A stretch of 64,000 bases of DNA, from the NCBI GenBank assembly GCA_016716885.1, contig JADJUV010000038.1, positions 6,609 to 70,608 of the forward strand, written 5' to 3'. This DNA comes from Candidatus Trichofilum aggregatum. Its GTDB lineage: Bacteria; Chloroflexota; Anaerolineae; Promineifilales; Promineifilaceae. Positions 42,522 through 52,403 of the stretch are shown here, in pieces (position 1 is the first letter of the stretch; each line of letters begins with the position of its first letter). Below the pieces are notes generated by a model. It was not told the origin of the DNA, did not search any database, and saw only the letters and a list, made by a program, of their open reading frames with translations. A program made the position numbers and the translations under genes.

Positions 42522-44369
42522 ATGGGCTTTATTATGGATGGCATTGATGCCGAAGCGTATGACCGAAATTATAGTGATAAGCAGTTGTTGGCCCGCATTG
42601 CCGGTTATTTTGGGCCGCAGATGCATCGGGTGGGCATTATCAGTGGTTTGATCGTGCTGAACTCGGTGATGGATATGGTTTTGCCGGTGCTGATTGCCCG
42701 AGGCGTAGACCAGGTAGCGGCGGATCACAATAGCTCGGTGATGAACGCCCTGATCTTTTTTATCCTCGGTTCAACGGTGCTGTCCTGGACCTTCAACTTC
42801 ATGCGCCAACGGTTTACCGCCCGCACCGTGGGTGATGTGGTTCTGCAACTACGTGACGATGCTTTTACGGCGGTGATGGATCGGGATATGTCTTTCTACG
42901 ATGAGTTCTCATCGGGCAAGATTGTCAGCCGCGTGACTTCGGACACCCAGGATTTTGCCAATGTGGTGACGTTGACCCTCAACCTGATTAGCCAGGTATT
43001 GCTGGTCATCCTCATTGTGGGCTACCTGTTTTCGATAAACGCCCAACTGGCCTGGATGGCGCTGGCGATTGCGCCGTTTGTCATCGCGGCCGCGCTCGCT
43101 TTCCGCACCATCGCCCGCCGCACCACCCAACAGGCCCAACGCCTGCTGGCAACCGTCAACAGCACCGTACAAGAAACCATCAGCGGCATCTCCATCGCTA
43201 AAAACTTCCGCCAGGAGCAAACCATCTACGATGAGTTTGTGGATGTGAACGAACAAGCCTATCAGGTGCAAGTGCGCCAGGGGTTTGTCTTCAGCGGCAT
43301 CTTCCCAGTGCTCGTGTTCATCGCGGGTATGGGCACCGCCGTTATCGTTTACTTTGGTGGTAACACCGCCTTGCGCGGTGACATCAGCCCGGGTGACTGG
43401 TATCTGTTTGTGCAGGCCATTGGCCTGTTCTGGTTCCCGCTGACCGGGATTGCCTCGTTCTGGAGCCAGTTCCAGTTGGGGTTGTCATCAAGTGAACGGG
43501 TGTTTGCCTTGATTGATGCCGAAGCCCGGGTGGTGCAAACGGATAACCAGAAGGCAGAGGCGTTACGCGGCCGCATCGAGTTTCAGGAGGTCCATTTTCG
43601 CTACACCGAACAAGAACACGTCCTCAACGGCTTCAACCTGACCATCGAGGCGGGTGAGACCATCGCCCTGGTGGGGCATACCGGCGCGGGCAAATCCAGC
43701 CTGGGGCGACTCATCGCCCGTTTCTATGAGTTCCAGGACGGACAAATCCTCATTGACGACCACGACATTCGCTCGTTTGACCTGCCTGGCTACCGGCGGC
43801 AACTCGGCATCGTGCCCCAGGTTCCTTTCCTGTTTACCGGAACCGTGGCCGACAACATTCGCTACGCCCGGCCCACCGCCAGTGATGACGAGGTGGTGCA
43901 GGTGGCTCAGACCATCGGCCAGGGGGATTGGCTAGAGACGTTGCCGCAAGGGTTAGAGACGCAGGTGGGCGAAGGCGGCCGCGGCCTCTCCATGGGCCAA
44001 CGGCAACTCATTGCCCTGGCGCGCGTACTCTTACAAAACCCGGCCATTCTCATCCTGGATGAAGCCACTGCCAGCGTAGACCCGCTGGCCGAGGCTCAGA
44101 TTCAGGAGAGCCTCGATCTGGTGCTAAGTAATCGCACCGCCATCGTCATTGCCCATCGCCTGTCCACCATTAAACACGCCGACCGGATCATCGTTTTGCG
44201 CCAGGGCAACATTATTGAGGAAGGCAGTCACACCAGCCTGATGCGCCAGCGCGGCCATTACGCCGAGTTATACGACACCTACTTCCGTCACCAAAGCCCG
44301 GATTACCATATTCCTGATGAAGAGCCGTCTTTGGAGCCGGCTCTGGCCCTGGCCGGGGAGATTGCTTAA
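42522..44369 (+). CDS. Heterodimeric ABC exporter, subunit with degenerate signature
   Basis: 615 residues: six membrane helices then ATPase. Walker A GHTGAGKSS, signature LSMGQRQL (second Gly replaced by Met), Walker B ILILDEATASVD with the catalytic Glu intact, H-loop AHRLST. Pairing with the upstream subunit would put its LSMGQ against the partner's LDD in one weak ATP site, leaving a single canonical site. AGGAGG precedes ATG 42522. Substrate unknown; drugs or lipids are typical for the class. Confidence 0.92.
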   Translation: MGFIMDGIDAEAYDRNYSDKQLLARIAGYFGPQMHRVGIISGLIVLNSVMDMVLPVLIARGVDQVAADHNSSVMNALIFFILGSTVLSWTFNFMRQRFTARTVGDVVLQLRDDAFTAVMDRDMSFYDEFSSGKIVSRVTSDTQDFANVVTLTLNLISQVLLVILIVGYLFSINAQLAWMALAIAPFVIAAALAFRTIARRTTQQAQRLLATVNSTVQETISGISIAKNFRQEQTIYDEFVDVNEQAYQVQVRQGFVFSGIFPVLVFIAGMGTAVIVYFGGNTALRGDISPGDWYLFVQAIGLFWFPLTGIASFWSQFQLGLSSSERVFALIDAEARVVQTDNQKAEALRGRIEFQEVHFRYTEQEHVLNGFNLTIEAGETIALVGHTGAGKSSLGRLIARFYEFQDGQILIDDHDIRSFDLPGYRRQLGIVPQVPFLFTGTVADNIRYARPTASDDEVVQVAQTIGQGDWLETLPQGLETQVGEGGRGLSMGQRQLIALARVLLQNPAILILDEATASVDPLAEAQIQESLDLVLSNRTAIVIAHRLSTIKHADRIIVLRQGNIIEEGSHTSLMRQRGHYAELYDTYFRHQSPDYHIPDEEPSLEPALALAGEIA

Positions 44370-44376
44370 CCAAAAA

Positions 44377-44530
44377 AGGGACACAGAGATCACGGAGAGG
44401 AAGACACAGAGATTCACAGAGAAAAAGACAGACATTTCTGGGGGAGTGGAGACTTTCGTCGGAAAGTCTTGACCGGCTGAAGCCTCGACTCCTGGTTTAC
44501 TCCATGTCTTCTCAGCAATCTCTATGTCCT
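44377..44530. repeat. ACACAGAGA-type repeats with inverted copy
   Basis: GGACACAGAGATCACGGAGAGGAAGA units on the left and TCTCTATGTCCTCT on the right frame a region containing GACTTTCGTCGGAAAGTC hairpin sequence. It lies between convergent genes and may act as a bidirectional terminator. Same family as 11954-12060. Confidence 0.6.
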
Positions 44531-44534
44531 CTTT

Positions 44535-46190
44535 TTACTGAATCAGCGGTAAAAACTGGGGGGGGGCATCTGTTTTCAGGAATGTGATGGGAATAACCTG
44601 GGGGGAGTTAATGGCTTCCGGTGAGGTGAGGGTGAGGGTAGCGGTATGCTGACCCAGGGGCAGGTCAGTTGGATCAACGGTTACGGTCACGATTCGGGGG
44701 GTGTTATAGAGGATGTAGCCCGTAGCCGGGCTGATGGTGAGCCAGTTGGCCGAAGGGGTAGCGATGTAGTTCAGAGCGCCCAGCCCGATATTGGCTAAAG
44801 TCAGCGGCCGCGACAACAACTGCGCCCCCCCATTCACAACCTGATAAAACGCCAATTCCTCTGGCCCAAACCAGAGGCGCGGCAGGGGCGGAAAGGTCAT
44901 CTCTAAACTGGTGATAGTTTGATTGTTGGCTTTGCGGCCGCTGAACCTCACCTGAACCGTCGGGCCACCCGTATCCGTCACTTCCAGCAGGCCAAACTGC
45001 CCCCCATCGGGAAACTGCCCGTGGCTGTAGGACACATTAGGATAAGAAGTATGTAAGGGATGATCGAGCGCGGCCGCTTGCAAAATCGGAAACCCTGGAA
45101 TATCTGCACTGTTGTAATGATTATTCCAGCCATCTTCCAACCCCACCATGTGAATATCCCCACTGATGATGCACAGGTTACGTATGTGGTTCTGATAAAT
45201 AAAATCGGCCAACTCCTGCCTTTCCGTTGTATAACCACTGAAATCATCCCCGTTGGCAAAGGCTGGCCCACAATGCCAGGGCGTGGCGCACACCCACACC
45301 ACCAACGGATAGGCATCCCTGGCCGCCAAGAGTTGTTGCTTAAACCAGGCCTTTTGGGTCGCTCCCAGGATGGATTTTGCCGCGTCATCGGGGGCGGTCT
45401 TTGGTGTACGCTCTGAGCGGTTATCCGTGACGATGAAACGCACCCGGCCAATGGTAAACGCCTGGTAAATGGGTTTATCACCGCTTCCAGCCACCAATGG
45501 GTAATGGGGCACATACTCCTGGTAAGTCAGACGCGCCGCTAACCGCCCCGGTGAAGTGGCATCACTGTCATTCGGACCATAATCATGGTCATCCCAGATG
45601 TAAACCAGCGGCAATTGACTGTACAAATCGGCCTGGGTGGGGGCGGCAAGCACGGTATTGTAGGCTTGCCGGAACAGGTTCACCTCATTAACGTCAATGT
45701 TTTCGTAGTGAAAATCGCCCAGGTGGACGAAAAAGAGGGGGTTGAGTTGGCGAATGGTGGTGAAGACGGCGTGACTGCTTCCCGTTTCGGCACAAGAGGC
45801 GCAAGCCAGCGTGAAAGAAAATGGCCCAACTGCGGGTGTACGGAAGCGGCCGCGTCGCTGACTCCATTCACCGTTGGCCTCAATGGTGTAGTGGTAGGCG
45901 GTGTTGGCTTGTAGGCCAGCCAGAGAAAGGGAAGCCACATAGTTGTTGCCCACGTTCGCGGCCGCGCAAGCCGAAAAGAGCGGGTTGCTCAAATCAGGTT
46001 GTGTGCTGACCACCAGGCGCACTGTGTTACTACTACCATTAAGCCGGGCCTTCACCCGGATAGATGAAGCCGTCAGCGCGCCTGACCAGAGCGACACCAC
46101 AAACTCACCCTCAGCCTGGGTTTTAGAGCGACGCAAAAATAAGGCCGCGGCCGCGGTCATTATATAAATCAAAAATTGACGTCGGTTCAT
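44535..46190 (-). CDS. PhoD-like metallophosphatase, Tat-exported
   Basis: About 551 residues. The Tat signal MNRRQFLIYIMTAAAALFL makes export of a folded metalloenzyme likely; ATG 46190 is chosen for it. A fibronectin-like N-terminal domain (residues about 35-125) precedes the metallophosphoesterase core: CASCAETG, VHLGDFHYENIDVNE, VYIWDDHDYGPNDSD, IVTDNRSE, and IISGDIHMVGLEDG, which carry the metal ligands and Asn/His of PhoD phosphatases/phosphodiesterases. The last 110 residues (LANIGLGALNYIATPSANWL) form a BACON-like beta domain. Acts outside the membrane on phosphoesters. Confidence 0.85.
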   Translation of the reverse strand: MNRRQFLIYIMTAAAALFLRRSKTQAEGEFVVSLWSGALTASSIRVKARLNGSSNTVRLVVSTQPDLSNPLFSACAAANVGNNYVASLSLAGLQANTAYHYTIEANGEWSQRRGRFRTPAVGPFSFTLACASCAETGSSHAVFTTIRQLNPLFFVHLGDFHYENIDVNEVNLFRQAYNTVLAAPTQADLYSQLPLVYIWDDHDYGPNDSDATSPGRLAARLTYQEYVPHYPLVAGSGDKPIYQAFTIGRVRFIVTDNRSERTPKTAPDDAAKSILGATQKAWFKQQLLAARDAYPLVVWVCATPWHCGPAFANGDDFSGYTTERQELADFIYQNHIRNLCIISGDIHMVGLEDGWNNHYNSADIPGFPILQAAALDHPLHTSYPNVSYSHGQFPDGGQFGLLEVTDTGGPTVQVRFSGRKANNQTITSLEMTFPPLPRLWFGPEELAFYQVVNGGAQLLSRPLTLANIGLGALNYIATPSANWLTISPATGYILYNTPRIVTVTVDPTDLPLGQHTATLTLTSPEAINSPQVIPITFLKTDAPPQFLPLIQ

Positions 46191-46268
46191 TGGTAAATAC
46201 CCCAATCAAATCATTCTATGGAGATAGTACCGACAATATTAGCCATCCCCAAATTGCCACCAGTTTTT

Positions 46269-46296
46269 TTGCCCCACTTAAGATTACCCTTATAAT
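46269..46296 (+). promoter_or_regulatory. Promoter of the response-regulator-like gene
   Basis: TTGCCC (46269-46274), 16-bp spacer, consensus TATAAT (46291-46296), about 48 bp before ATG 46344. Confidence 0.55.
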
Positions 46297-46343
46297 CAGC
46301 TTTCGTCTTGATTCCTTTTAACTTTGCAGTGCCCACCGTTGCC

Positions 46344-47064
46344 ATGAAACGATCACTCATTTTACTGATTGAGGGGAAAAGCAGCAGCAACGTTTCTCTG
46401 GTGCCCCGCGCTAGAGAAAGCCGGTTTTGGGGTAAAACACCTCACCACCGGCCAGGCCGCCCATCACTGGGTGTGTGAAGAAAAACAGTCCCCCCAACTC
46501 GTCATCTTTGATGCTTCAACTTTACGCTCCAACGGAGCCAGAAATTGCCGCCGCCTGCGCCAATGCTTGCCGGGTGTACCGGTCATTTATGCGCGCACAG
46601 CGGACCAGGGAACCGACTCTAGCCTGGAAGTGGAAGCGCATTTGGTACGGCCATTTACCCCACGCAAAATCCTTAACAGGGTGCGTGCCCTTCTGCCGCC
46701 CGATGTAACCGAAGAGCATATGGTTCATTATGGCAATATTAAACTGTATGTAGACCGGGGAGCGGTGGAAGTAGATGGTCGGGGCGAAAAACATATCACC
46801 CCGAAATTGGTGCGTTTGTTAGAAGAGTTTTTGCGCCACCCGGATGAATTAATTAGCCGGGTGCAATTAATGCAAAACGTGTGGCAAACCAGTTATGTGG
46901 GCGATACCCGAACCCTGGATGTGCATGTGCGTTGGATTCGCGAACTAATAGAAGTGGATCCCAGCCATCCGACACTTCTGGTGACGGTGAGAAGGAAAGG
47001 CTACATTCTACGGACAGGCCTTCACCCGCTTATTCCCTTCCCCGCAAGCAACCATCGCTCGTAA
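46344..47064 (+). CDS. OmpR-type response regulator with degenerate receiver, one frame break
   Basis: About 240 residues if one C is removed from the CCCC run at 46404-46407; then MKRSLILLIEGKSSSNVSLV joins PALEKAGFGVKHLTTG. The receiver keeps an Asp at the end of beta 3 (LVIFDAS) but lacks the beta-1 acidic pair (LIEGK in place of DDE), and the beta-5 Lys is Arg (HLVRPFTP), so phosphorylation control is doubtful. The C-terminal winged helix (residues about 125-225) is typical: LTPKLVRLLEEFLRHPDEL-like recognition region, VGDTRTLDVHVRWIRE, VRRKGYIL. Target genes unknown. Confidence 0.8.
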
Positions 47065-47226
47065 GGGTCTCACCAAAGAGGTTTTTACCACGAATTAAAC
47101 GAATTAACACGAAAGCCATCGGTGTTTCTCCTGTCTGTGTAGACAAGATTTCCCAAGCCTTCCATTTTTCAAAAAGATCGACAATTTTTTGTCGATGTTG
47201 GCGCGTAAGCGCCTAAGATGAAACAG

Positions 47227-47253
47227 AAAAAGCGCGACATAGTCGCGCTTTTT
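47227..47253 (-). terminator. rpsT terminator
   Basis: AAAAAGCGCGAC and GTCGCGCTTTTT form a perfect 12-bp stem with loop ATA; U tracts on both strands. It lies 56 bp past the rpsT stop. An ACGAATTAA-type array lies at 47088-47113 upstream on the plus strand. Confidence 0.88.
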
Positions 47254-47308
47254 TAGTAACGATGACGAATATTCACGCCGGAGGGGAACCATCCGGGCAG
47301 GAAAATTG

Positions 47309-47578
47309 TTATGCTTTGCTTGCGGCCGCGAGCGCAGCCATGAGACGACCCTTGCGACGAGCGGCGTTGCGGGGATGAATAACCCCTTTCGTGGCCGACT
47401 TGTCTAGCGTGCTAGACGCCAGACGCACGGCTTCTTCTGCTTCTTGCAGTTTGCCAGCGGCAATCAAAGTGCGTGCTTTCTTCACATAGGTACGACCAGC
47501 CGCACGATAAGTACGATTATGCACCCGGCGACGTTCTGAGCTACGAATCCGTTTCTTGGCAGAAGCTGTGTTAGCCAA
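47309..47578 (-). CDS. rpsT: 30S ribosomal protein S20
   Basis: 89 residues, binds 16S rRNA early in 30S assembly. Sequence is typical: ANTASAKKRIRSSERRRVHN at the start, KSATKGVIHPRNAARRKGRL near the end. Start codon is TTG (47578), with GGAGG 9 nt upstream; many bacteria use UUG for S20 and autoregulate its translation. Single gene with its own terminator. Confidence 0.97.
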   Translation of the reverse strand: MANTASAKKRIRSSERRRVHNRTYRAAGRTYVKKARTLIAAGKLQEAEEAVRLASSTLDKSATKGVIHPRNAARRKGRLMAALAAASKA

Positions 47579-47709
47579 TTTCTTAATCCTCCGAAGATCT
47601 GTAAAACCAATATCCGATAAATTATCGGCGAACTATATAAGTTCAGGCGTAAGAGCGGGTGAAATAATACCACACACCTGAGAGAAGAGGCAAATTTTTT
47701 GTTGGGTAT

Positions 47710-47873
47710 AGGGCGATTGCATACCCGGGTTTTCCCCCACCCCTAACCCCGCCCCCAGGGGCGGGGAACTTTTTAAGGGCCGTTTTCGCGGGCGAACGCC
47801 CGAACGGCCCAAATCATTTTCCCGGAGGGGGGTTAGAGGAATGGGTTCATTTTAGGGAGTATGCAATCGCCCT
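47710..47873. repeat. Structured GC-rich inverted-repeat element, copy 2 (MITE-like)
   Basis: 164 bp with 15-bp perfect terminal inverted repeats, AGGGCGATTGCATAC (47710-47724) and GTATGCAATCGCCCT (47859-47873). Inside are CCCCTAACCCCGCCCCC/GGGGCGGGG, a GGGCCGTTTTCGCGGG ... CGAACGGCCC hairpin and GGGGGGTTAG. The core matches the element at 27530-27624. It has no coding capacity. The gap 47579-47985 otherwise holds no gene. Confidence 0.8.
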
Positions 47874-47985
47874 GGGGCTTGGTGTCAAACGGGGGTCATT
47901 TTGGGTCAAGGTGTGTTATAGTTATTTGTGTTTTAAGTGCGAAAGGCAAAAGGCCAATCACCATGCTTTGAAGGAGTCCCTTTTT

Positions 47986-49619
47986 ATGAAAAGCCGTTTT
48001 CTGCTTCTCTGTTTGAGCGTGATCATTTTAGTGGGGTGTGGGAGTGAGCCAGACGCTGCCGCAACCCCTTCGCCTGCCACTACGGCCACGGTGCCCCCAC
48101 CAACCGCCCCAGCCGAGGTAGTTAGCACACCTACACCGGTCATCGGCGCGGCCGCAACCCCTCTCCCCGAAGCGACACTCAGCCTTCCAGACAACTCCCA
48201 CCTGCCCCCATCACCCTTTTTTACCGGAGCCTGGGAAGAGCGTTCCATTTATGCCAGTACCCTCATCGGTTCCGAGCAAGATATTCTTTCTGGTTTACCA
48301 GGGGCTACGGTTTACCACCTGGAAATTGAAATTGATGAGAGTTTGCTGGCCTTACGCGGCCGCGAAGCTGTGCTCTACACCAATCGCGCCGATGTCTCGT
48401 TAAATGAAATCTACCTGCGCCTCTTCCCCAACATTTTTGGCGGCTCATCTACCGTGAGCGAGGTGCAGGTCAACGACCAGCCTGTTACACCAGCCCTGGA
48501 ACTCAACGACAGTGCCTTGCGTATTCCCCTGGAACCGGCTCTTTCTCCTGGTGAACAGGTCGTCATTCGTCTGACCTTTGACCTCACCGTTCCTACCACC
48601 CCCGCAGGCAACTATGGGGCTTATGCCACCATCAACAATGTTATGGCTCTGGCCCATTTTTACCCCATGGTTTCTGTTTACGACGATGAAGGCTGGAACA
48701 TTGAGATCGCGCCCCCTGCCGGTGATGTGGTTTATGCCGAAGCCAGCTTTTACCAGGTACGCATTACGGCTCCGGCGAATTTGGTGCTGGTCACATCCGG
48801 GAACATCATCGAGCAGCAAACCGTGGACGATCAGCAGATTGTGACGGCGGTAGCGGGGCCGGCGCGTGATTTCTACCTGGCGGGTAGTCCTTATTTTGTG
48901 CCCCTGACCGGACAGTCGGGAGAAAGCACGGTTATCAGTTATGCCTTTGGTGAACATGCGGCGCGCGGCCGCGAAATGTTAGATTACGCCATTTACGCCA
49001 TGGATCTTTACGCCGAAATGTTTGGTCCTTATCCCTACACCGAACTAGAATTCGCCAGCACCTCCAACGAAGCCTTGGGCATTGAGTATCCCGGCGTCTT
49101 TGTCAATTCCATGTTCCTCTATACCCCGGAACAGGAGATTAGTGTACCTGACAGCTACTACATAGAATCTACAACCGTCCATGAAACCTCACACCAATGG
49201 TTTTATAATGTCGTAGGCAATGATCAACTCGACGAACCCTGGCTCGATGAGGCCCTGGCCCAATATGCCACCTATCTCTATTTTTTGGATCGGTACGGGG
49301 CTGAGGGGGCGGAGCAGTTTTATAGCACCTTTATTCTGCGCTGGGAGCGAGGCTCAAATAATGCCGACATTCCCATCGGTTTGCCCGTTAGCAGTTATGT
49401 GGGGCCGGAATATAGTGGCATCATCTATGGGCGTGGCCCCCTCTTTTTGCTACCTTGCAAGAAGAGATGGGAGCGGAGACATTTGCCGCTTTCTTGCGCG
49501 AATATTATCTGAGTTTCAAGTGGGGTATTGCTACCACTGACGGCTTCCGTACACTGGCCGAACAACATTGTGCCTGCGATTTGACCACCTTGTTTGAAGC
49601 CTGGATTTACCCACGTTGA
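47986..49619 (+). CDS. M1-family (aminopeptidase N-like) lipoprotein, one frame break
   Basis: About 544 residues once corrected. Signal peptide and lipobox: MKSRFLLLCLSVIILVGC; ATG 47986 has AAGGAG upstream. A Pro/Thr-rich tether follows, then the N-terminal M1 beta domain (LALRGREAVLYTNRA, YLRLFPNIFGGSS) and the catalytic domain: zinc motif HETSHQW with the third ligand Glu in DEALAQYATYLYF. The usual GAMEN is replaced by SNEALGIEYPG. The frame breaks in the T5 run at 49444-49448; adding one T continues GPLFFATLQEEMGAE ... CDLTTLFEAWIYPR to 49619. Probably an extracytoplasmic peptidase. Confidence 0.85.
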
Positions 49620-49653
49620 TATCATGACGTAATAATTTGGATGGGGTGAACCC

Positions 49654-50336
49654 ATGTTTGGCACGAATGATTGGGCGGAACAACGCGGCCGCATGGTCAA
49701 AAACCAGCTCAAGCGGCGATACATTCACGACCGGGCTGTCCTATCAGCCATGGGAACCATTCCCCGAGAATGTTTTGTTCCTGAGCACTATCAGGACTCA
49801 GCCTATGTGGATTCACCCCTGCCTATTCCTGAAGGACAGACTATCTCTCAGCCCTACATCGTGGCGTACATGCTCGAATCGCTGCACCTAAAGCCCCACT
49901 ATCGCGTGTTGGAGATTGGCACGGGATCAGGCTACGCGGCCGCGGTTCTTAGTCAGATTGTCCATGAAGTCTATACCATTGAGTGGTATCACATCCTGGT
50001 GGAGTACGCCCAAAAACGGTTTGCTCAACTCAACCTATCCAATATTTATCTCCACCAGGGTGATGGCTCAACTGGTTGGCCCGAATTCGCCCCCTATGAT
50101 GGCATCCTTGTCTCTGCTGGGGGCCAAAAGTACCACGTATTCTCCTGGATCAATTAGCCATTGGCGGGCGACTGGTTATTCCCGTAGGCCAGGTTCCCAG
50201 TCGCCAGGAACTGATTGGCGTCATTCGTGAGGATCAAACTCACTTTGGCCGGGTTAACCTGGGAGCCGTGGCTTTTGTGCCTTTGCGGGGCCAACAAGGG
50301 TGGGGCGACGACGATTTACCCCTGATGGCATCTTGA
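49654..50336 (+). CDS. pcm: Protein-L-isoaspartate O-methyltransferase, one frame break
   Basis: About 226 residues corrected. Repairs isoaspartyl residues using S-adenosylmethionine. Family motifs: MVKNQLKRRYIHD, IPRECFVPEHYQDSAY, QTISQPYIVAYMLE and the SAM loop VLEIGTGSGYAAAVLS. The frame is lost at five G (50119-50123); a sixth G restores SAGGPKVPRILLDQLAIGGR ... VAFVPLRGQQGW, the normal C-terminus, ending at 50336. Follows the M1 peptidase by 34 bp and precedes the flippase by 14 bp, so the three are likely one operon. Confidence 0.9.
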
Positions 50337-50350
50337 AGTAACATTGTTGC

Positions 50351-51649
50351 ATGTCCTCACTGCCAACCGGTCGCTCACTCCAGCCAGGTGTTCCCCTCTT
50401 CCTGCGCCGTTTCATAACCCCTCTCATGTGGCATACCACGGTTCTGTTTGCCATCAACATGGTAACCAATGGACTGGACTACGTCTTCCATTTTTACCTG
50501 GGTTGGACCTTGTTACCGGCCGATTTTGCCATTGTCCAGACCGTCAATTCGGCCTTACTCATTGTGATAACCGTCTTTGGCATGATGCAACCGGTTGTTG
50601 CCCGCTTCGTGGCTACCAGCAATGAGGAACAACAGGCCCGGTCGCTGTTTCAGACCTTTTTTTGGCAAAGCTCCACGTTGGGATTGGGCCTAACCGTGTT
50701 GACACTGGTTGTGCATCCGTGGGTGGGGCAATGGCTCAACGTGCCACCAGCCGCTATCATAGCGGTAGCTGGGATGGCCTGGTTATCTCTTACGCGCCCG
50801 GTGGTGGCCGGAATGCTCCAGGCCCAAGAGCGGTTTGCCGCGTTTGGCTGGACCCGTGCGCTTTTTGCGCTGGTGCGGTTGGGGTTGGTTGCTCTTCTTT
50901 TCCGACTGGGGTTGAAGCAGGCTAATGTGGCGCTGCTTACCTTGCCGGTGGCGGCATTGGTCTCCTTGCTGGCCGGTTTGGGGGTGTTGGGGCGATCGGT
51001 CTGGCAAAAAGCGCCGCGGCTGTCTCCTAAGGTGGCCTGGGATGGCTGGCGGCTGTCGTTGGGAGCGCTGGTCGCTACCAGTGCCTTCATGTTTTTGCAG
51101 AGCATTGACGTCATTTGGGTGAACCGGACATTTTCCCCGGATGACGCGGCCGCGTTTGCTTCCATCGTATTGTTCCGGCGGCTGTTAGCGGTACTGCCCA
51201 CAGCTGTGGTCGTTATCATGTACCCGCGCGCGGCCGCCTTAGTGGCCCAGGGTCAGTCACCAGGCCGGTTACTCTGGCTGACGGCACTGGTTGTTACCTT
51301 GCCAACCCTGTTTCTTACATTGCTCTATTTTGTGGGGGGTGAGTGGCTGGTCGCCGTTAGTTTTGCGGGCAAGTATCCCCAGGCCGCGCCCTTGTTGGGT
51401 TGGATGGGGCTAACGATGTTGGGGTATGGCCTGGTGACGATGTGGTTGAATTTTTTCCTGGCGACGCGGCCGCTGGTTTATGTGATTCTTTTGGTTGTCG
51501 CGGCCGCGGGGCAAACCCTGCTTCTTGTGTTATGGGGCACAACCTTATCCTATGTCGTCGCCATTTTTGGCCTGGGTGGACTATTCCTGGCGCTGGCTGG
51601 TTTCGTCGTCTACCGTTACGCTCCGCTCACCCGGCCCCACAACACGTAA
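50351..51649 (+). CDS. Wzx/MATE-like polysaccharide flippase
   Basis: 432 residues with about 12 membrane helices and no soluble domain (FITPLMWHTTVLFAINMV ... YVVAIFGLGGLFLALAGFVV). The pattern fits the MVF superfamily of lipid-linked oligosaccharide flippases; specific substrate unknown. No glycosyltransferase adjoins it. Four GCGGCCGC palindromes occur, including one in the Arg-Pro frame (ATRPLVY). Its 3' end overlaps the convergent molybdopterin-fold gene by 69 bp. Confidence 0.78.
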   Translation: MSSLPTGRSLQPGVPLFLRRFITPLMWHTTVLFAINMVTNGLDYVFHFYLGWTLLPADFAIVQTVNSALLIVITVFGMMQPVVARFVATSNEEQQARSLFQTFFWQSSTLGLGLTVLTLVVHPWVGQWLNVPPAAIIAVAGMAWLSLTRPVVAGMLQAQERFAAFGWTRALFALVRLGLVALLFRLGLKQANVALLTLPVAALVSLLAGLGVLGRSVWQKAPRLSPKVAWDGWRLSLGALVATSAFMFLQSIDVIWVNRTFSPDDAAAFASIVLFRRLLAVLPTAVVVIMYPRAAALVAQGQSPGRLLWLTALVVTLPTLFLTLLYFVGGEWLVAVSFAGKYPQAAPLLGWMGLTMLGYGLVTMWLNFFLATRPLVYVILLVVAAAGQTLLLVLWGTTLSYVVAIFGLGGLFLALAGFVVYRYAPLTRPHNT

Positions 51650-52117
51650 CTCAGCTAACCACTTCACCTGGCGCAGAGCGTCATCCGTCTCACTAGGCAC
51701 AATAAGACGCACCAAACCCTGTTCCCGGCTGAGCAGTTGACCATCGCGGTGCGTGCTCAGTAACACGGGGCCATTGCCATGAGGTTGGCGTAGTTCATCC
51801 CCGTTTAACCGCGTGCCAAAACCATCCCCACTTACCACCTCAACCTGAAACTGGTCTGGCAGGGTTGTGTAATGTTCCAACAACGCCAGCAAAGTAACCC
51901 CGCTAAAAACAAACGGGCCAGTCGTACCGTGGCTGGTAGTGACAATGGCAAAGGGTTGGCTCTGGCTTTGTGGCAAGGGGGCTAAATCGGCTGGTGTAAG
52001 TGTATAGATCTGTCCCTTGGCGGTTGTGAGGGTAAAGGCCGGATCAGAGGAAGGGGGCGCGGGATTAGGGTCGTGAGAATGCGGCCGCAATGGATCATGA
52101 TCGTGTGGTTTGTTCAT
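51581..52117 (-). CDS. Oxidoreductase molybdopterin-binding-fold protein
   Basis: About 178 residues. A His/Asp/Pro-rich start (MNKPHDHDPLRPHSHDP) is followed by a small SUOX/MsrP-like fold: LTPADLAPLPQ, TTGPFVFSGVTLLALLEHY, VVSGDGFGTRLNGDEL, and LRLIVPSE-like VRLIVPSETDDALRQVKWLAEL. No clear molybdenum-ligating Cys is present, so cofactor binding is doubtful. ATG 52117 is chosen because upstream residues do not fit. Its 3' end overlaps the convergent flippase gene; an AGAGACT-type repeat (52231-52274) lies upstream. Confidence 0.7.
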   Translation of the reverse strand: MNKPHDHDPLRPHSHDPNPAPPSSDPAFTLTTAKGQIYTLTPADLAPLPQSQSQPFAIVTTSHGTTGPFVFSGVTLLALLEHYTTLPDQFQVEVVSGDGFGTRLNGDELRQPHGNGPVLLSTHRDGQLLSREQGLVRLIVPSETDDALRQVKWLAELRVVGPGERSVTVDDETSQRQE

Positions 52118-52403
52118 GCCAGCCAGTATGCCCAAAATGGATGTCTCAAGCAACTGTTGTCGCTTCCTGGCCCAAACACAAAACCGACCAATCATCTCCA
52201 CTTTGGCGAAAATTGGGACAACCTATAGAAATCACTCAGTCTCTCAATCTCTTAATCTCTTAGTCTCCATCTCCCCTCTCTTATCATATCCGTGACATTT
52301 ATCATTTTGACCGCGTGACAATTCGCACTGATACAAAAACTGTGGACAAGTTACATTTAGGCCTGTTCACAAACGGACTAACAAACAAACGAGGAGAACG
52401 AGA

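Noticed and set aside
47710..47873. rho-independent terminator for rpsT
   Set aside because: It lies upstream of rpsT on the minus strand; the real rpsT terminator is at 47227-47253.
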